From Sporosarcina sp. FSL W8-0480 (GTDB lineage Bacteria > Bacillota > Bacilli > Bacillales_A > Planococcaceae): a DNA stretch of 64,000 nt. This document shows, piece after piece, positions 35,947 through 44,030 of the stretch. The notes beneath the pieces were generated by a model. It saw nothing but the letters and a program-made list of their open reading frames with translations, searched no databases and was not told where the DNA came from. Each line of letters starts with the position of its first letter. The stretch's first letter is position 1. The stretch spans positions 124,001-188,000 of the forward strand of contig NZ_CP150166.1 in the NCBI RefSeq assembly GCF_037963765.1. The letters are read 5' to 3'. A program made the translations under genes and the position numbers.

Positions 35947-36032
35947 TGTACCCTCCCTGTTTGCTATATCCTTATCTTAAAGAGTTAATTTCTTTCGGTC
36001 GTTTGATTTAGATGACAAACAGGTTGGTCAAT

Positions 36033-36048
36033 GTGACATTGTTGTCAC
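36033..36048. promoter_or_regulatory. Putative BceR operator upstream of bceA
   Basis: GTGACAttgtTGTCAC is a perfect 16-base palindrome about 90 bases upstream of bceA and just overlapping the bceS stop. The spacing pattern (TnACA-N4-TGTnA) is that described for Bce-type regulators. A stretch TTGACC...TAAGAT downstream may include the promoter, but I cannot fix its elements. Confidence 0.65.
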
Positions 36049-37067
36049 GTTCGAGTAACGTCAAATTCATTCTCGGTAGAAAACGTCATTTTCATCGTCG
36101 TTCCTTCATTCATAACAGAATGCGCCGACAGGGAAACCCCTATTTTTGAGGCGGCTTGGTGAGCAAGATAAAGGCCGATTCCAGTCGCCGCATTATGCAG
36201 TCTACCCGTCCCTCCTGTGAACCCTTTATCGAAAATCCGAGGGAGATCATGCGCAGGGATTCCGGGACCTTCATCTTTTATAAACAAAACCGGGTGGCCG
36301 CTTCGAGAACGATCGAACTTAATATGAACGACCCCTCCATCAGGACTGTATTTCACTGCATTCGTCAGCAATTGCCGGATGATGAAGCGACTCCATTTAC
36401 TATCCGTAATTACTTCCAAATCTTTGTCTTCTATTTCCACAGCGATGTTTTTTTCGATATACCATGAGCGGAGCTCGCGAATTTCTGGTGTGATTAAATG
36501 GTGCATTTCGATTTTCTCCAATACGTAATCCGTCCCAATTGACGGCATACGTGTAATATAAAGCTGCTGATCGATCAGCAAATGGACGCGTAACCAATCG
36601 GACTCGACTTTTCGAATTACCGGGTCTTGTCGATTCGCATCAATCGTCATTTTCATCGAAGTGAGCGGCGCCTTCACTTCATGTACCCACGCCGCGGTAT
36701 AATCGCTTTCCATAAGGTTTGCGCTTTTCATCTCCGATATTTCTTCCATATAGTCAGCTGCCACTTGCTTCAAAAGTTCATTGACTGTTTGATCCCGGAT
36801 GAACGTCGTCTCCGGCAATCCCTCCTGCCAATCCCTTGAAGGATCTTCTGAAATACGAAGAAGTTCCTTCGTGAAGTGTATCTCTTTTTTATAACGCCAG
36901 ATGAAGAATAAAATGAAAATGGCAATCAGAAGTAAATTGAGGTAAATTAAAGAGCTCAGCCTCATTGTCAGACCTTTATCAATCCATATCAAGCCGTCTG
37001 TCACTGCAAGCGATGTGACAAATAGGAGTATCCAGCTTTTCATATCCCTAACGTACGCAATGAACAT
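36045..37067 (-). CDS. bceS: BceS-type intramembrane-sensing histidine kinase
   Basis: A 340-residue kinase with two N-terminal membrane helices separated by only a few residues and no extracellular sensor domain, the hallmark of this group; it receives its signal from BceAB. H-box AAWVHEVKAPLTSMK near residue 125; N box RQLLTNAVKYSPDG; G boxes KDEGPGIP and GTGIGLYLA-like. ATG 37067 has AGGAGGG 5-6 bases upstream; the frame upstream overlaps bceR and is not used. Confidence 0.92.
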   Translation of the reverse strand: MFIAYVRDMKSWILLFVTSLAVTDGLIWIDKGLTMRLSSLIYLNLLLIAIFILFFIWRYKKEIHFTKELLRISEDPSRDWQEGLPETTFIRDQTVNELLKQVAADYMEEISEMKSANLMESDYTAAWVHEVKAPLTSMKMTIDANRQDPVIRKVESDWLRVHLLIDQQLYITRMPSIGTDYVLEKIEMHHLITPEIRELRSWYIEKNIAVEIEDKDLEVITDSKWSRFIIRQLLTNAVKYSPDGGVVHIKFDRSRSGHPVLFIKDEGPGIPAHDLPRIFDKGFTGGTGRLHNAATGIGLYLAHQAASKIGVSLSAHSVMNEGTTMKMTFSTENEFDVTRT

Positions 37068-37077
37068 CAAATCCCTC

Positions 37078-37764
37078 CTACAGGCTAACCGCCATGTACC
37101 CCATCCCTTTTTTTGTGAGAATTGCGTCACCCAGTCCGATGTCCGAAAGTTTCTGGCGCAGCCGCGTCACATTGACCGTCAACGTATTATCGTTCACGAA
37201 TCGCTCATCATCCCAAAGTTTCCGGATTAGCTCATCACGTGACACAATTTCGTCCTTCGATTGGACAAGCACTGCCAAAATGAAAAATTCATTTTTCGTC
37301 AGCTCCACTTCATTGCCATCAAGCCGAATGACGCTACGTTTCATATCGATCATCGCCCCATTCCATTCCAGCACATCCGCCGCCTCTTCCGCCGTATACG
37401 CATACGTTCGCCGTAGTGTCGCTTGAATTTTTGCCAGCAACACATCCGTATGGAAAGGTTTTTGAATATAATCATCCGCACCCATATTCATCGCCATCAC
37501 CATATCCATCGGATGATCACGAGACGACAAGAAGATGATCGGCACCTTCGAAACCGCCCGGATCTCACGGCACCAATGGAACCCATCATACGCCGGAAGT
37601 TGGATATCGAGTATGACTAGATGCGGTTTTATTTGAATAAAAGACTTCATCACATCATGAAAATCCGTTGGCCCAGATACTTGTAACGACCATTGCCCAA
37701 GCCTTTCTTTTAGTGAATTGTAAATTGCCAAATCATCTTCTACGATGAAAATATTCATATCCAT
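37078..37764 (-). CDS. bceR: BceR-type OmpR-family response regulator
   Basis: A 228-residue regulator: receiver domain with acidic pair near residues 9-10 and phosphoacceptor Asp in LVILDIQLPAYDG near 53, then a winged-helix DNA-binding domain (LTKNEFFILAVLV, RDELIRKLWDD, NTLTVNVTRLRQKL). Start ATG 37764 or in-frame ATG 37758. First gene of the bceRS pair, 10 bases before bceS. It is expected to act at the palindrome at 36033-36048. Confidence 0.92.
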   Translation of the reverse strand: MDMNIFIVEDDLAIYNSLKERLGQWSLQVSGPTDFHDVMKSFIQIKPHLVILDIQLPAYDGFHWCREIRAVSKVPIIFLSSRDHPMDMVMAMNMGADDYIQKPFHTDVLLAKIQATLRRTYAYTAEEAADVLEWNGAMIDMKRSVIRLDGNEVELTKNEFFILAVLVQSKDEIVSRDELIRKLWDDERFVNDNTLTVNVTRLRQKLSDIGLGDAILTKKGMGYMAVSL

Positions 37765-37822
37765 CCCCGTACACGTCCTTTCTTTCCTTTATTATATAGG
37801 GGGATAGCTTGGATGGAAAAGA

Positions 37823-38060
37823 TTATCATCGACTCTTTGTGGGTTAGCACCGAATCTCCAATTCCCAAAGCCAAATCACTAAATTCCAACGCATTAAGTA
37901 GGTCAAACGATTCATTTTCGCAAAAAATTTACCTTATCACCGACTTAGGCGAGTTTATCACCGTCTCCCCAAATTTTATCACCGACTCTCAGCGTGTTAT
38001 CACCGACTCTGACAGGTTTATCACCGACTTGCCAATCTTGCACCGTCTTTACCAAGAGCG
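37823..38060. repeat. Intergenic 21-bp tandem array H, 2 + 5-6 units
   Basis: TTATC units start at 37934, 37955, 37976, 37997 and 38018 with exact 21-base spacing and core TTATCACCGACTCT; a decayed unit follows near 38039. A separate pair at 37823 and 37844 is also 21 apart but out of register. The region between is AT-rich unique sequence. It lies in the divergent junction between bceR and opuCA. Confidence 0.9.
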
Positions 38061-38123
38061 TGACTTAATTACCACCTAATGACCTATTAATTAGCCCAGT
38101 TCCAAATGCTTCCATCCTTGAAG

Positions 38124-38132
38124 TATGTTATA
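38124..38132 (+). promoter_or_regulatory. Possible extended -10 promoter of the osmoprotectant operon
   Basis: TGTTATACT (38124-38132 approximately) is a TGn-TATACT extended -10 element about 130 bases before the ATP-binding gene. A small hairpin ACCTaacaattcAGGT and a T-rich run follow at about 38152-38190. No clear -35. Confidence 0.4.
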
Positions 38133-38260
38133 CTTGTTATTGAGACATCGCACCTAACAATTCAGGTGATAAAAATGTCTTCTTTTTTTTAGCCGTTGTT
38201 TTATTTTTTCATCCCATAATTCAACGGAATACAGTTTGTAAAAAAACATAGGAGGATTTT

Positions 38261-39394
38261 ATGCTAAAGTTTGAAAACGTAAGTAAAGTGTATGAAGACG
38301 GGTTCAAGGCTGTTGACTCTGTCAGCTTTGAAATTCCGAAAGGCGAACTGCTTGTTCTCATCGGTCCAAGTGGTTCCGGGAAGTCGACTACGATGAAAAT
38401 GATTAATCGAATGGAACCGCATACAAGCGGAAAAATTTCGATAAACGGCAAGGATAACAACTCATACGTCGCTTCTGACCTTCGCAGGGGAATCGGGTAT
38501 GTGATCCAACAGATCGGTTTATTCCCCCATTATACAATCGAAAAAAACATCGCCATCGTTCCGCAGCTGAATGGATGGAGCCAAGAGAAAATTAAACCAC
38601 GGGTCAACGAATTGTTGGAAATGGTTGGATTGGATCCTAAAATCTACGCAACACGATATCCGAAAGAACTTTCCGGGGGGCAACAGCAACGCGTCGGAAT
38701 TGCACGCGCACTTGCGTCTGACCCCGAAATCATTTTAATGGATGAACCATTCAGCGCATTGGACCCGATTACAAGGGAACAATTGCAGGGTGAACTCATT
38801 TCATTACAGAAAAAACTAAATAAGACAATCATATTTGTTACCCATGACATGGATGAGGCACTCAAAATGGGTGATCGTATCGCAATTATGAAAGACGGCA
38901 AACTTCTTCAGTTGGACACTCCAGAGAAATTACTTCATGAACCTGCCCACGGTTTTGTCGAGGAGTTCATTGGCAAGCATCGAATTATCCAAAATCCCGA
39001 GCTGATGCCTGTTACCGAAATCATGTCGGAATCGGTCGTCACGACTCTTCCTCAAAGTTCTCCTGAAAAGGCAATTTCACTTATCCGTCAAAGGAAAATC
39101 ACAGATCTCATCATCGTGGATGAATCAAAAACTCTGTTAGGCATCGTGTCCGCCTATGATGTCATCAAGAAAGTGAACTCCATCCGTTCCATTGCAGAAA
39201 TCATGCAGCCGATCGGTTTCTTCTTACAAAATAACGCTTCTGCAAAAGATGCCATCATCATGATGGATGAGTCTCCATTCGGCCTGATTCCGATTGTAGA
39301 TGAACAGAAAAAACTTATCGGTCTCGTTACACGAGGATCGTTGTTAGCCGCACTGTCCACTCAATGGACGGAAGCTGAGGTGATTGCTATATGA
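38261..39394 (+). CDS. opuCA: Osmoprotectant ABC importer ATP-binding protein with CBS pair
   Basis: A 377-residue OpuCA/ProV-type ATPase: Walker A GPSGSGKST near 39, signature LSGGQQQRVGIARALASDP, Walker B ILMDEPFSALDP. Two CBS domains occupy about residues 255-370 (VTEIMSESVVTT, ADVIKK-like and MDESPFGLIPIVDE blocks), which sense ionic strength in relatives. AGGAGG lies 5 bases before ATG. It overlaps the permease by 4 bases. Substrate is probably glycine betaine, carnitine or choline. Confidence 0.92.
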   Translation: MLKFENVSKVYEDGFKAVDSVSFEIPKGELLVLIGPSGSGKSTTMKMINRMEPHTSGKISINGKDNNSYVASDLRRGIGYVIQQIGLFPHYTIEKNIAIVPQLNGWSQEKIKPRVNELLEMVGLDPKIYATRYPKELSGGQQQRVGIARALASDPEIILMDEPFSALDPITREQLQGELISLQKKLNKTIIFVTHDMDEALKMGDRIAIMKDGKLLQLDTPEKLLHEPAHGFVEEFIGKHRIIQNPELMPVTEIMSESVVTTLPQSSPEKAISLIRQRKITDLIIVDESKTLLGIVSAYDVIKKVNSIRSIAEIMQPIGFFLQNNASAKDAIIMMDESPFGLIPIVDEQKKLIGLVTRGSLLAALSTQWTEAEVIAI

Positions 39395-40047
39395 ATAATT
39401 TATCCATTTGGCAACAATTGACCGAGCAATCGCAGATGCGCTGGAGAGAAGTGCTTGAAGCGACATCTGTCCATATCCAACTCGTATTCTTCTCGATGTT
39501 AATCGCCATTGTCCTTGGAGTTTCACTTGGAATCCTCGTCACTCGGGTTCCACAATTGACGACACTTGTGCTTGGAGGTACGGGCGTCATGCAGACGATT
39601 CCAAGCCTTGCTCTGTTAGGTTTCATGATTCCCATCTTCGGAATCGGTGTGAAAACAGCGATAGCTGCCCTTTTCCTTTATTCACTGCTGCCAATTGCCC
39701 GAAACACATACACGGGAATAAAGGACGTCGACCCTGCAACACGTGAAGCAGCAAAGGGAATGGGAATGACGAGTATGCAAATATTATTCAAAGTGGAATT
39801 GCCACTTGCGGTCCCTGTCATCATGGCTGGTATCCGAACAGCCGCAGTCATTAACGTCGGTAACGCTACCCTCGCTGCATTCATTGGAGCGGGCGGACTT
39901 GGAGATTTCATTTTCCTCGGAATCACACGTGGTATTGACGGACTGATTCTACTTGGGGCCATTCCTGCCGCACTCCTTGCCATCATTCTTGAAATGTTTT
40001 TCGGCTCATTAGAGCGCTGGACGACACCGAAAGGATTGAAAGCGTAA
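39391..40047 (+). CDS. opuCB: Osmoprotectant ABC importer permease
   Basis: A 218-residue permease with about five or six helices and the EAA loop (REAAKGMGMTSMQILFKVELPLA) characteristic of OpuC/ProW. In Bacillus OpuC two permeases (OpuCB, OpuCD) are usual; only one is present here, so a homodimer is expected. The stop overlaps the binding-protein ATG by one base. Confidence 0.9.
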   Translation: MNNLSIWQQLTEQSQMRWREVLEATSVHIQLVFFSMLIAIVLGVSLGILVTRVPQLTTLVLGGTGVMQTIPSLALLGFMIPIFGIGVKTAIAALFLYSLLPIARNTYTGIKDVDPATREAAKGMGMTSMQILFKVELPLAVPVIMAGIRTAAVINVGNATLAAFIGAGGLGDFIFLGITRGIDGLILLGAIPAALLAIILEMFFGSLERWTTPKGLKA

Positions 40048-40934
40048 TGAGGAAAAAGTTTACTGCTTTTTTAGTAACAATAGTTGTCATGACTCTGCTT
40101 TCCGGGTGCATTTTCATCGAGGAAGACTCGTTGACACTCGGTTCACGGAACAACACGGAAAGTATCATTTTATCCCACGTCATGGGTCAGTTAATTGAGA
40201 ATAAAACCGATATTAAAGTCATTTATAAGGAGAATCTTGGCGGCTCAAACGTTGTCTGGAACGCGATGTTGGGAGGCAATATCGATGTCATTCCAGATTA
40301 TACGGGGACGATTGTCGTCAACTATTACCACAAGGAGCCAGGTGATGCCGATGAAACTTTGGAATTGACACGGCGCCTCGTTGCTGAAGACGGCATTGTC
40401 GCCTTCAACACATTCGGCTTCAACAACACGTACACCCTCGCGTTGGACGAAAAAAAAGCCGAAGAACTTGGAGTCGTCACATTCAGTGACTTCGCTGCGT
40501 ATTCCGAAGATTTCACTTTAGGAGCGGTCTTCGAATTCATCGATCGCCCGGATGGACTGCCTGGCTTCACGAAGGAATATGGCTTGGAGTTCAAGGGCGT
40601 GAAGGGCATGGACCATGGCATCATGTACCGCTCGATCAATGCAGGAGAAGTCGATGTCATCAACTCCTATACAACAGATGGCCAATTGCAGGAATTTGAC
40701 CTTCGCGTGTTAGAGGATGACAAGTCCTACTTCCCTCCCTACCACGCGCTCCCGCTTGTAAGGGAAGAAACCTTGGAAGAATACCCTGAAATTGAGGTAG
40801 TGCTGAAGCAATTGGAGGGTATGATTGACGAAGAAGCCATGCAGAAGATGAACGCCAAAGTCGACAACGACGGCATGATGGTGGAAAGAGTTGCGGAAGA
40901 GTTTTTGGTGGAGAGTGGATTGATTGAGGGGTAG
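40047..40934 (+). CDS. opuCC: Osmoprotectant-binding lipoprotein
   Basis: A 295-residue OpuAC-type binding protein: signal peptide with lipobox LLSGC (Cys about residue 20), then the two-lobed quaternary-amine binding fold (LGSRNNTESIILSHVMGQ, GGNIDVIPDYTGT, INAGEVDVINSYTTDG). Aromatic residues in PDYTGT and NSYTTD could form the cation cage. Last gene of the three-gene importer; array I starts 30 bases downstream. Confidence 0.92.
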   Translation: MRKKFTAFLVTIVVMTLLSGCIFIEEDSLTLGSRNNTESIILSHVMGQLIENKTDIKVIYKENLGGSNVVWNAMLGGNIDVIPDYTGTIVVNYYHKEPGDADETLELTRRLVAEDGIVAFNTFGFNNTYTLALDEKKAEELGVVTFSDFAAYSEDFTLGAVFEFIDRPDGLPGFTKEYGLEFKGVKGMDHGIMYRSINAGEVDVINSYTTDGQLQEFDLRVLEDDKSYFPPYHALPLVREETLEEYPEIEVVLKQLEGMIDEEAMQKMNAKVDNDGMMVERVAEEFLVESGLIEG

Positions 40935-40944
40935 TTTGTTGGGG

Positions 40945-41112
40945 TTGCTACCGGTTCGGGCAGGTTTACCACCGATGCTCTGGCCGTTACCACCGTTGCG
41001 TAGCACTTTACCACCGTTGATCCAGCTATTACCACCGTTGCGTAGCACTTTACCACCGATGCTCCAGCTATTACCACCGTTGCGTAGCATTTTACCACCG
41101 ATGCAGCATTTT
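40945..41112. repeat. Intergenic 21-bp tandem array I, block 1 (7-8 units)
   Basis: Units start at 40966, 40987, 41008, 41029, 41050, 41071 and 41092, exactly 21 apart, with a decayed unit before. Core TTACCACCG, then alternating tails TTGCGTAGCACT and (T/A)TGATCCAGCTA-like, giving a 42-base higher-order repeat. The last unit reads TTACCACCGATGCAGCATTT. Confidence 0.93.
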
Positions 41113-41180
41113 TCCTACAATGCATGTTGCTAATATAACATGTACAAGGCTGATTTCTGGCCAACTAACATTCGGCGTGA

Positions 41181-41327
41181 TTACCACCGATGCTTGAGCT
41201 ATTACCACCGTTGCGTAGCACTTTACCACCGTTGATCCAGCTATTACCACCGTTGCGTGACACTTTACCACCGTTGATCCAGCTATTACCACCGTTGCGT
41301 GACACTTTACCACCGATGCAGCATTTA
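41181..41327. repeat. Intergenic 21-bp tandem array I, block 2 (7 units)
   Basis: Units start at 41181, 41202, 41223, 41244, 41265, 41286 and 41307, exactly 21 apart, with the same alternating tails as block 1 and the identical last unit. The two blocks are separated by about 68 unique bases and look like a duplicated block. Between the convergent ends of opuCC and the NERD gene. Confidence 0.93.
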
Positions 41328-41348
41328 TCACATCAAAAAAGCGCACAT

Positions 41349-42377
41349 TCATGTGCGCTTTTCACTTTCAAGAAGTAATTCCATTGTATAAGTCCGATCT
41401 CTGTAAGTGCCTTTCGATTTTAACGGCATCGATGCTAACAAACGGTGAGCAGTTTGCTGGCGATCGACCTGTAAAAACTCCCGACAATCCTTGTTCCTCA
41501 TTTCATCGCCAAACAAAAGAAACCAGTCGCGTAGCGCTTGTTTGTGTGCATCTCGACTTGTCCTTCTACAGGATAGACAACGCCAGCCAGCTTTATATTT
41601 TTCCATGCCAATCACCCCACACTCCGGACACATCACACCCGTACGAACGTCACTGCGACGAATAGAATACGTATCACAAATAGGATATGGAATGAATTGG
41701 CGATGGCCGTTTACTAATAGTGAAAGGAGAGAATTGAATGTTGCATCATCCAACAATGGGGAGGTTGTTGGGAGTTTTCGTATATACGAAGGAACTGAAC
41801 TTGGAAATAGAACAGGGATTTTTGTGTCGAAGACTTCGATGCGTTGGCTGGCGTAGGCCATCACGACAGCGCCGTATACGGGCAATGATAGTTCTCGGCT
41901 GTACAGCCAGTCCCGGAATAATTCACAGTTGCTTTGCAATTGGACAATCGGACTTTTGAAGCCATTCACTTGTCCGCTTTCCAGTGTACGAATTAGTTGT
42001 GGGGGATTCTCGGTCACTGTAAGTTCGCCCGAAATGTTCTTCACTTCGAATAAGACTGCATACCACGGCGTTATGAATAGCGTGTCCACTTGAAAGAATG
42101 TACTCGACGATAACGATAAATCATGGAAAATGCCATGCTTCATTGAAAAAGAATAGCTCTCAAACACCTTGTCCAATTCCTGCTCGCCGCCAAATCCAGC
42201 TTTGACCGCAGCATGCTTCGAACGCAAAGTAGGAAACGCTTCATGGTGGATCGGCAATCGTCTCATCGCCGCTTCGAGCCCCTCCAACAGCAAGGGGGCC
42301 CTTCTTCGTTTATGGATGAATATGGTCAACTCCTTTTCTATTATTCCGCTATCTAGTAGTCTACCATATTCATCCAC
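41349..42377 (-). CDS. NERD (nuclease-related) domain protein with zinc ribbon
   Basis: Up to 342 residues. The NERD domain (about 60-160) shows GFGGEQELDKVF, QVDTLFITPWYAVLFEVKN with the D..E.K pattern of restriction-like nucleases; a C-terminal CPEC...CLSC zinc ribbon follows near 245-268. The start is unclear. The frame opens at GTG 42377 with no ribosome site. AAAAGGAG abuts the in-frame TTG at 42329. Homologues start near that point. The 5' region carries a 14-base perfect inverted repeat. It lies 20 bases after the nucleotidyltransferase gene. Possible DNA-processing role. Confidence 0.8.
   Translation of the reverse strand: MDEYGRLLDSGIIEKELTIFIHKRRRAPLLLEGLEAAMRRLPIHHEAFPTLRSKHAAVKAGFGGEQELDKVFESYSFSMKHGIFHDLSLSSSTFFQVDTLFITPWYAVLFEVKNISGELTVTENPPQLIRTLESGQVNGFKSPIVQLQSNCELFRDWLYSRELSLPVYGAVVMAYASQRIEVFDTKIPVLFPSSVPSYIRKLPTTSPLLDDATFNSLLSLLVNGHRQFIPYPICDTYSIRRSDVRTGVMCPECGVIGMEKYKAGWRCLSCRRTSRDAHKQALRDWFLLFGDEMRNKDCREFLQVDRQQTAHRLLASMPLKSKGTYRDRTYTMELLLESEKRT
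42313..42376. repeat. 14-base perfect inverted repeat at the NERD gene start
   Basis: TGGATGAATATGGT (42313-42326) and ACCATATTCATCCA (42363-42376) are exact inverted copies with a 36-base loop that contains the only good ribosome site (AAAAGGAG). In RNA this could fold around the initiation region. Confidence 0.75.
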
Positions 42378-42397
42378 CCAAAAACTAACTATACAGA

Positions 42398-43168
42398 TTA
42401 TTCTTTGTGCATCTCAACCATTCTCCTCAAAAATCTCATTCCCTCACTTTCTTCATCCCACTGCAACCGAATCCACTCATACTCCCTGTCCACCAATTGT
42501 CCAATCATAACCGCCGCCTTTGCATGCCCACAAGGAGTTATAAACTCCAAAATCCCCTTCAACTCCAACTCAACTTCATCCGGCAAAGACCGCTCAATCG
42601 TCTTCAATCCCAACTTCGCTCGTTCCGGTGCATACCGATAAAGCAATACCCTTCCCAAATGATGCATAACATTTGTCAGCATCTTAACCGACCAGATATC
42701 GTTTCCTCTCGCAGCAGATTGTCTATATTGATACAAAAACCATCCGACATCAAGGACATCATCCCGATACTCCTGCTCAGTCAGCGTCAGGCCCTGTGTG
42801 TCAATAAACCCATCCATCAAACGATGCGGATCATACAACACTTTGAAATGGTCGCCCCGAGCGAACGTTTCCTTCGTCACAGTGAATAAATCAATATGTA
42901 ATAAATCATCAAATACCGCAATGATCTGAGGGGCAACAATGAATATATCGTCCACTAAAATGATGTCGCGATATGCACGTAAATGATCAACCCGCCTCTC
43001 CAGGAATTCCGGCATGTCCCCATCGTTCACCAAACAATAAAGATCAATGTCCGAATGCTCATCATGCTCACCCCTACCCATTGAGCCTTTCAGAAAAATT
43101 GCCCTGACACATGGATCACTCTTCAAACTTTCAACGATTTTTTCAATAGCCAACTCCTGTGGTAACAT
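42398..43168 (-). CDS. Nucleotidyltransferase-fold protein
   Basis: A 256-residue protein with the polymerase-beta-type nucleotidyltransferase motif FLKGSMGRGEHDEHSDIDLY (residues 24-43), including the GS and DxD metal ligands; a helical C-terminal region follows as in aminoglycoside or lincosamide nucleotidyltransferases. No specific antibiotic signature is recognised, so the substrate is unknown. Probably co-transcribed with the NERD gene 20 bases downstream. Confidence 0.8.
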   Translation of the reverse strand: MLPQELAIEKIVESLKSDPCVRAIFLKGSMGRGEHDEHSDIDLYCLVNDGDMPEFLERRVDHLRAYRDIILVDDIFIVAPQIIAVFDDLLHIDLFTVTKETFARGDHFKVLYDPHRLMDGFIDTQGLTLTEQEYRDDVLDVGWFLYQYRQSAARGNDIWSVKMLTNVMHHLGRVLLYRYAPERAKLGLKTIERSLPDEVELELKGILEFITPCGHAKAAVMIGQLVDREYEWIRLQWDEESEGMRFLRRMVEMHKE

Positions 43169-43316
43169 CTTAACGCCCCCTAACCTTATATTACAATTTC
43201 TCCTCTAACAGTTAGTTTTCCTCTTTATACTTAAATAAATATGGAAGGGAAGCATAATCGTCAAGATGTGTGTGGTACGAGGGAAACTTGATCTGTTCAA
43301 AGGCCTTCATTTCCAA

Positions 43317-44030
43317 TCAACCATCCACTGCTCTGAAACGATCTTCACCCAACAATCCATATTTCCTCTTAAATCGCTCTAATATTCTTAGCCAACTTGC
43401 AGAAAAAACAAGTAGAAAAAATACATTAGACAAGCTATGGGCTAAATCATGACCTACACTTGAAATATAGATTCCAACAAAAAACTCCCACGAAAGACTT
43501 TCAAGATTGCTGACAATAATCCACATATTCATGAACCAGCCGAATAGATAACCCCATATAAATCCAAATATGCATTTCCCCCAAACTTTCTTCATCCACC
43601 ATGTATTTCTCAACAACCCAGCTGACATCCCCATCATCCCCCATGCATACATTTGCCACGGCGTCCAAGGACCTTGCCCGAGAAAAAAGTTCGAGACGAT
43701 GGCTGCAACAGCCCCAACTATAAAACCTGATTCTGCTCCGAATACGAGACCTGCTATTATGATTACGAAAGAGGTCGGTTGAACACTTGGTATACCTGCA
43801 AAAGGTACGCGCCCTACCGCTGCGATTGCCGCCAACATCGCCAAGATGACCACTTCCCTACCTGAAATGGATTTGATTTCAAATCTTGCGAAAAACGGAA
43901 GCATAATGCATCCGATTATAATGAAACTGAGCAACAAATACGCTTTGTAATGAAAGAGAGCGATCGAAGCTGCTAAGAGTATGGGGATGCTTACAGAAAC
44001 ACCGATTATATACTTCTGTGATTGCTCCAA
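43317..44030 (-). CDS. ECF transporter substrate-binding (S) component, probably cobalamin
   Basis: A 237-residue membrane protein with about six helices and the S-component pattern (REVVILAMLAAIAAVGR, then PSVQPTSFVIIIAGLVFG and GAVAAIVSNFFLGQGPWTPWQM). Encoded immediately after the fused ECF ATPase (25-base overlap, TTG start with AGGAGG 10 bases upstream). Because the operon lies behind a cobalamin riboswitch and transcobalamin-like proteins, cobalamin or another corrinoid is the likely substrate; CbrT-like is the closest known idea. Specificity is inference. Confidence 0.82.
   Translation of the reverse strand: MEQSQKYIIGVSVSIPILLAASIALFHYKAYLLLSFIIIGCIMLPFFARFEIKSISGREVVILAMLAAIAAVGRVPFAGIPSVQPTSFVIIIAGLVFGAESGFIVGAVAAIVSNFFLGQGPWTPWQMYAWGMMGMSAGLLRNTWWMKKVWGKCIFGFIWGYLFGWFMNMWIIVSNLESLSWEFFVGIYISSVGHDLAHSLSNVFFLLVFSASWLRILERFKRKYGLLGEDRFRAVDG

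Noticed and set aside
37813..38079. Plus-strand ORF through array H
   Set aside because: Composed of array units with no ribosome site; it ends arbitrarily after the array.
841..41327. Reading the 21-bp arrays as CRISPR
   Set aside because: Units are contiguous or nearly so, with only short degenerate tails; there are no 25-40-base unique spacers, no leader and no cas genes.
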